From Nitrospirota bacterium (lineage in GTDB: Bacteria; Nitrospirota; Thermodesulfovibrionia; Thermodesulfovibrionales; Dissulfurispiraceae): a stretch of DNA of 34,336 nucleotides. Made by a program: the position numbers and the translations under genes. The notes under the pieces were generated by a model. That model was given only the letters and a program-made list of their open reading frames with translations, had not been told where the DNA came from and did not search any database. How positions within the stretch are numbered: the stretch's first letter is position 1; every line of letters starts with the position of its first letter. This document shows positions 30,921-34,336 of this stretch, in pieces. The DNA is taken from contig JAJZPZ010000016.1 in assembly GCA_021847795.1 (NCBI GenBank), positions 1-34,336 on the forward strand, given 5' to 3'.

Positions 30921-32117
30921 TTAACTCGTTACTGTCTTTAACCGCAGGAACTCTTTGAGCGACCTTGAGACGCAATCTTCAATTGCCATGCCGTCGAAAT
31001 AATTCCCTGTCAGGAAAAGCCGGGTTTCGGATATCGTCTCATCGATTTTGCGGACGAATTTGTCATGGCCGACCTTGAGCGCGGGGACGAAATTCCTCTT
31101 TTCTACTACAAAAAGCAGCTGCTCCTGTTTCACACCGAGCACCTCCGCAATGCGCGCCGGTTTTATCTCTCGCTTCAGGGCTGCCGGCTTGAAATGGAAG
31201 GTGAATCCGCGGTAGGCAGCATGGCTGACCGTATCTCTGGAGACAGCGGAAAAAAAGTTGTCGGAGACCGGTATGAGCCCGGCAACAAGGGGTAGGCTTA
31301 TCGCATCCTTCCGGACTGCAACACCCACTGATTCCACCGGCTCAACCTTTATGCGCGCCAACCGCTCTGAAAGTTCCGGGAAGGCTTCGCGTAAAAGCCA
31401 TGCGGCGACTGAGGCAGGAGTTGCGAGGGCGAGGCTGCCTGCCTCATAGGACGCGCCCTCGGTCACCACCCCGAAATGTCCGTCGGTCCGCCGGACGGAA
31501 AGCACCTCTTTCCCTTTTACGATCTCGATCCCCTTTTGCGCTGCAAGAGAATCAGTGATGCCCTGGACCCCGCCCTCCAGGGTAAATTTCTTCAGAACGT
31601 CTTTTCTGCGAAGGCGTTTTTTAAAAAGCATGTCCGCAGGAAAGTCCCTGGCATCCTGGGATATCACCGCATTCATGGCAGGGCCGATCACCCGCTCGAA
31701 ATTCCGGGGTCCCACAAGCCGGGAATAGTATGACCCAATACTCTGCCCCTCTTTCCTGAGCGTAAAGAGCCGGGGCGCTGAAGAGAGGAGTTCGAGGAAG
31801 TTAAGCTGTGAGGGTATGGATTTAATGCTGCCAGCGATCAGCATTTTGAAGGGGACTTTTTCACGCGCTATCACCCGGTCAAGGGCCTTGCACCCTTCCA
31901 TGATCCCTATCAGGTTGCGGTACGAGTTATAGCAGGTGTGGGCGCCCAGTTCGATCCAGAATCCATTTCCTTGTTCAAAGCGGTGGGAATGAAGAGTGCC
32001 GCCGATATGATCGGTCTTCTCGATCACCAGGGTTTTGAGTCCTTCCCCGGCACAATAATGGGCAAGGCTCAATCCGCTTATTCCCGCCCCGATGATAATG
32101 ATGTCATATCCGCCCAT
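30921..32117 (-). CDS. hemG: Protoporphyrinogen/coproporphyrinogen oxidase (FAD type)
   Basis: I chose ATG 32117 (GGAGGG upstream), giving 398 residues. The N-terminal FAD site is YDIIIIGAGISGLSLA. Further family features are GGTLHSHRF, and near the C-terminus RLFLTGNYFDGMAIEDCVSRS, the second FAD contact. It oxidises the porphyrinogen before metal insertion. Its start overlaps the hemH end by 10 bases... both genes therefore form one unit. Whether it uses coproporphyrinogen or protoporphyrinogen cannot be told from sequence alone. Confidence 0.9.
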   Translation of the reverse strand: MGGYDIIIIGAGISGLSLAHYCAGEGLKTLVIEKTDHIGGTLHSHRFEQGNGFWIELGAHTCYNSYRNLIGIMEGCKALDRVIAREKVPFKMLIAGSIKSIPSQLNFLELLSSAPRLFTLRKEGQSIGSYYSRLVGPRNFERVIGPAMNAVISQDARDFPADMLFKKRLRRKDVLKKFTLEGGVQGITDSLAAQKGIEIVKGKEVLSVRRTDGHFGVVTEGASYEAGSLALATPASVAAWLLREAFPELSERLARIKVEPVESVGVAVRKDAISLPLVAGLIPVSDNFFSAVSRDTVSHAAYRGFTFHFKPAALKREIKPARIAEVLGVKQEQLLFVVEKRNFVPALKVGHDKFVRKIDETISETRLFLTGNYFDGMAIEDCVSRSLKEFLRLKTVTS

Positions 32118-32137
32118 CTTGCACCCTCCTCTGTAAC

Positions 32138-33079
32138 CTATACCCATCCCGCGGCCGTTGCCTTCTTTATCACAATATCTGCAAGCGCCTCGATGAATTT
32201 TGGCGAAGTGTTCAGCGATTCCACCCTTCTGAGATTTATTCCTAGTCCCTGCGCCATATTTTTATACAGCATATCGATCTCGTATAGTGTCTCAATGTGG
32301 TCTGACACAAAACTGACAGGCACTACCAGGAGGTCCCTTACCCCTTTGCCTGCAAGCTCATGCAGCATGTGTTCCGTGGTCGGCTCAAGCCATTTCACCG
32401 GTCCGGTCTTGCTCTGGTAGGAGAGATGCCACTGCATATCCACTTTCTTTGCAAGTGCCTCAATGGTGCCCCTGATCTCGAACTCATAGGGATCTCCTGC
32501 ATCGATAAACTTCTGCGGGAGGCTATGGGCGCTGAAAAGCACAGCAGGTTTTTCATGGAATGTTTCCATCCCCTGCCGGATCTTTTCCGCAAGGGCATCG
32601 ATATACCCGGGGTGTTCGAACCAGGAGTTGATGCAGGCATATTCAACGGGGTAGCGCGCTGCAGCCTCTTTGAACGCCTTTACCGAAGAGCCGGTGGTAG
32701 CGATGGAGTAGTGGGGATAGAGGCTCAGGACAACGATCCTGCTGATGCCGTCCCTGTGCATGCGCTCCACCGTGTCGCTTATAAAGGGCTTCCAGTAGCG
32801 CATGCCCACATAAACGGGCATGGCGGGGCCCAGTCTTTCCCTGAGCGCAGACGCCTGCGCAGTTGTGATCTCCTCCAGGGGGGATTTCCCGCCGATGAGC
32901 GCGTAGAATTCCCTGGCCTTTTTGGCCCGCAGGTTTACTATGAGTGAGGCAAGGGGCTTCTGAAGGAACGGGGGTCCGAGCCTGATGATGTCCCTGTCCG
33001 AAAAAAGATTATAGAGAAAAGGCTTTACCGCCTCAAGGGAATCAGGACCGCCGAGATTTAAAAGGATAACACCTGTCAC
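32138..33079 (-). CDS. hemH: Ferrochelatase
   Basis: The product has 313 residues from a GTG at 33079. It begins VTGVILLNLGGPDSLEAVKPFLYNLFSD. The catalytic His185 is in FSAHSLP, SYQSKTGPVKWLEP is at 220-233 and Glu264 is in DHIETLYEID. It inserts Fe2+ into porphyrin. The GTG has no Shine-Dalgarno sequence, and a TATCTT lies exactly 6 bases upstream. The length is that of bacterial coproporphyrin- or protoporphyrin-type enzymes without the iron-sulfur C-terminal extension. Confidence 0.95.
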   Translation of the reverse strand: MTGVILLNLGGPDSLEAVKPFLYNLFSDRDIIRLGPPFLQKPLASLIVNLRAKKAREFYALIGGKSPLEEITTAQASALRERLGPAMPVYVGMRYWKPFISDTVERMHRDGISRIVVLSLYPHYSIATTGSSVKAFKEAAARYPVEYACINSWFEHPGYIDALAEKIRQGMETFHEKPAVLFSAHSLPQKFIDAGDPYEFEIRGTIEALAKKVDMQWHLSYQSKTGPVKWLEPTTEHMLHELAGKGVRDLLVVPVSFVSDHIETLYEIDMLYKNMAQGLGINLRRVESLNTSPKFIEALADIVIKKATAAGWV

Positions 33080-33085
33080 AGATTA

Positions 33086-33115
33086 AAGATAACGGATTAG
33101 GGGAAAATGATTCAA
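33086..33115 (-). promoter_or_regulatory. hemH promoter, leaderless arrangement
   Basis: On the minus strand TTGAAT (33115-33110), an 18-base spacer and TATCTT (33091-33086) precede the GTG start by 6 bases. The same geometry (-35, 18, -10, 6, start) occurs at the RAYT gene and at rlmD. Confidence 0.55.
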
Positions 33116-33471
33116 GCATCCGCCACGCTCCGGTAGAACAATGATCGTTAAATCTCCACTTCAGGAGCAGTCTTATCGAATGATACACAAGGAATTTTCT
33201 TGTCCTTGGTTTTTGTTATCTCGACAAGTCCAAGTTATGGAAACGTACACAGTGTCTTCGTGAGGGGGGGGAGCGATTACCTTGAAAATACCGGGCATGC
33301 CTGCAACTTGCGGGTCTATAGGTACGGACTGGATAAATTCTAAGAATCCCTCATTCAAGTCGTAGACTGTATGTTAAGCAGAAAACTTGATAACATGACA
33401 AACTGAACATTGTCGCGTTAAAAAACATAATTAACTTCGGAGGTTATGTCAAAATAGCATTATCTTTTTTC
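33116..33471. other. Gene-poor region with a possible gene remnant and a G8 tract
   Basis: A minus-strand frame at 33173-33358 (61 codons from a TTG; stretch EFIQSVPIDPQVAGMPGIFKVI) looks protein-like but has no ribosome-binding site and no recognised family. It contains a run of eight G on the plus strand (33264-33271), which could shift the frame by slippage. Otherwise nothing is supported here. Confidence 0.3.
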
Positions 33472-33500
33472 TTGAACTTGCACAGGCAGTTTGTTATTAT
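33472..33500 (+). promoter_or_regulatory. Sigma-70 promoter of the truncated gene at 33545
   Basis: TTGAAC (33472-33477), a 17-base spacer and TATTAT (33495-33500) form a good promoter. AAGGAG precedes the ATG at 33545, so this transcript has an ordinary leader. Confidence 0.65.
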
Positions 33501-33544
33501 CGAGAAACTATCTAATAACTGGTTAACCATAATAAGGAGCCAAG

Positions 33545-33694
33545 ATGGCATTGGTCACAGACAACCAGGCAAAGCGATTTTGGAACTGCTGCAGAGACTA
33601 CCTGACATCAAAAACTAATCTCGCATTTGTTTCAGGGACCGGTAAAAATAGGGACAGCGCCCGTTTATTGACATCAGCGACAGGGAAGAATTAA
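33545..33694 (+). CDS. Truncated hypothetical protein cut by the RAYT element
   Basis: A good promoter and AAGGAG support a real start (MALVTDNQAKRFWNCCRDYL). After about 30 codons the frame enters the REP-like sequence before the RAYT gene (GTGKNRDSARLL) and stops at 33694 after 49 residues. The original gene was evidently interrupted. No family is recognised and its continuation is not seen after the RAYT gene in the window. Confidence 0.45.
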   Translation: MALVTDNQAKRFWNCCRDYLTSKTNLAFVSGTGKNRDSARLLTSATGKN

Positions 33695-33697
33695 TAT
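33668..33697 (+). promoter_or_regulatory. RAYT promoter, leaderless arrangement
   Basis: TTGACA (33668-33673), an 18-base spacer and TAATAT (33692-33697) give a near-consensus sigma-70 promoter that ends 6 bases before ATG 33704. The REP-like GGGACAGCGCCC (about 33651-33662) lies just upstream. Confidence 0.65.
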
Positions 33698-33703
33698 CGA
33701 AGT

Positions 33704-34231
33704 ATGCCGAGGATAGCACGAGCAGTTGCAGTCGGATTCCCGCATCATATCACGCAGCGGGGCAACTATCGCCAGCGGGTGTTTGAAAGCGACGCAGACT
33801 ACCTCCAGTATTTGGAGTGGCTGCAGTTCTACAGCAAGAAATACACTGTAAAGATATGGGCCTACTGCCTGATGAGCAATCATGTGCATTTCATCGCAGT
33901 ACCCAACGAAGAGGATTCGCTGGCAAAGACATTCAATACTCTCCATATGAGATACTCGCAATACGTTCACATGAGGAAGGAATGCAGGGGGCATCTGTGG
34001 CAAGGGAGATTTTTTTCCTGTGTACTTGATGAGAGGCATTTGTATTCGGGAGTGCGTTATGTTGAAAACAATCCTGTAAGGGCGCATATGGTAAAAAGAG
34101 CGGAACAATATCGATGGTCGAGCGCACGAGCGCATGTGAAGATGGAGATGGATGATGTTCTGTCGGACAATTGTTATTTGGTGGATACAATAGAGGACTG
34201 GTCGTCATATCTGAGGGAGTGTAGGTGGTAA
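33704..34231 (+). CDS. REP-associated tyrosine transposase (RAYT, TnpA_REP family)
   Basis: The product has 175 residues. MPRIARAVAVGFPHHITQRGNYRQRVF is the usual RAYT start. The HUH metal site is His60-Val-His62 in YCLMSNHVHFIAVP, and YVENNPVRA at 119-127 carries the candidate nucleophile tyrosine. Also present are RGHLWQGRFFSC and EYRWSSA-like AEQYRWSSARAH. Such Y1 enzymes cut single-stranded DNA and move the small REP palindromes scattered in the genome. The enzyme appears complete. The GGGACAGTCCC palindromes at 26799-26849 in the same window are probably its substrates. Confidence 0.93.
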   Translation: MPRIARAVAVGFPHHITQRGNYRQRVFESDADYLQYLEWLQFYSKKYTVKIWAYCLMSNHVHFIAVPNEEDSLAKTFNTLHMRYSQYVHMRKECRGHLWQGRFFSCVLDERHLYSGVRYVENNPVRAHMVKRAEQYRWSSARAHVKMEMDDVLSDNCYLVDTIEDWSSYLRECRW

Positions 34232-34336
34232 TCTAAAGTGCCCCAAAAAGAGTAATCCTTTTTGCCTGTAGTTTCTTTGTCCCTGCCGTAGCCCTGCCAA
34301 ATATGTTATTCGAGTCATTTCATTTCATCATTCTGG
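34232..34336. other. End of the window, no gene seen
   Basis: About 100 bases after the RAYT stop. A short weak inverted repeat (AAAAAG / CTTTTT) at about 34243-34261 may end the transcript. Nothing else is supported. Confidence 0.35.

Noticed and set aside
1-34336. CRISPR array
   Set aside because: No set of regularly spaced direct repeats was seen; the only tandem repeats are the three RNA hairpin units.

Overview
The window looks like a bacterial chromosome segment assembled from three kinds of DNA. The core genes (dnaJ-hspR-clpB-hsp20 heat-shock cluster, rlmD-type rRNA methyltransferase, suhB-type phosphatase, hemH-hemG haem genes, tRNA-Asn) would suit a Nitrospirota or deltaproteobacterium-like host. 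That placement is inference from gene order and protein style, not from a search.

Layout. (1) 1-7317 is island debris in a different, more Pseudomonadota-like style, all on the minus strand: an XRE regulator with the stump of a type I methyltransferase (hsdM), a two-component system, uppP, an MFS transporter with an internal deletion, a truncated DedA, a DUF2924 protein, and a serine-recombinase tail fused to a glutamine-amidotransferase that lacks its nucleophile. It abuts tRNA-Asn(GUU). (2) 7318-12482 holds tRNA-Asn and a complete heat-shock operon. (3) 12545-14216 holds the rlmD-type gene bracketed by two inverted-repeat (MITE-like) elements. (4) 14320-28485 is a minus-strand Mu-like contractile-tail module: fibre, gp48-, 47-, 46-, 45-, 44- and 43-like baseplate proteins, tape measure, frameshift-linked chaperone pair, tube, sheath, DUF2635, terminator and neck proteins, and then only the C-terminal scrap of the major capsid protein. 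No integrase, transposase, lysis or head-packaging genes are seen, so it is either a decaying prophage or a headless tail module. (5) 28486-34336 holds suhB, a sigma-54-driven secreted SHOCT protein, an unknown protein, hemG and hemH, a truncated gene and a RAYT (REP-associated tyrosine transposase).

The strongest candidates for something undescribed are as follows. Three copies of a structured RNA hairpin with a constant internal loop and changing stems sit at 14975-15326; two precede a 52-residue gene and one precedes the dam-like gene, and in both places an intrinsic terminator lies between the hairpins and the ribosome-binding site, which is a riboswitch or attenuator layout. Five genes start exactly 6 bases after a TAnnnT -10 box and lack a Shine-Dalgarno sequence, which suggests leaderless mRNAs. 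A 38-residue membrane peptide with a good ribosome-binding site lies opposite the tape-measure start. REP-like palindromes lie in the same window as their probable RAYT enzyme.

Many genes carry clean internal deletions or frameshifts (MFS, DedA, HsdM, recombinase, Dam, tape measure, capsid). Their number means that assembly or base-calling error must be excluded before biology is read into any single one.
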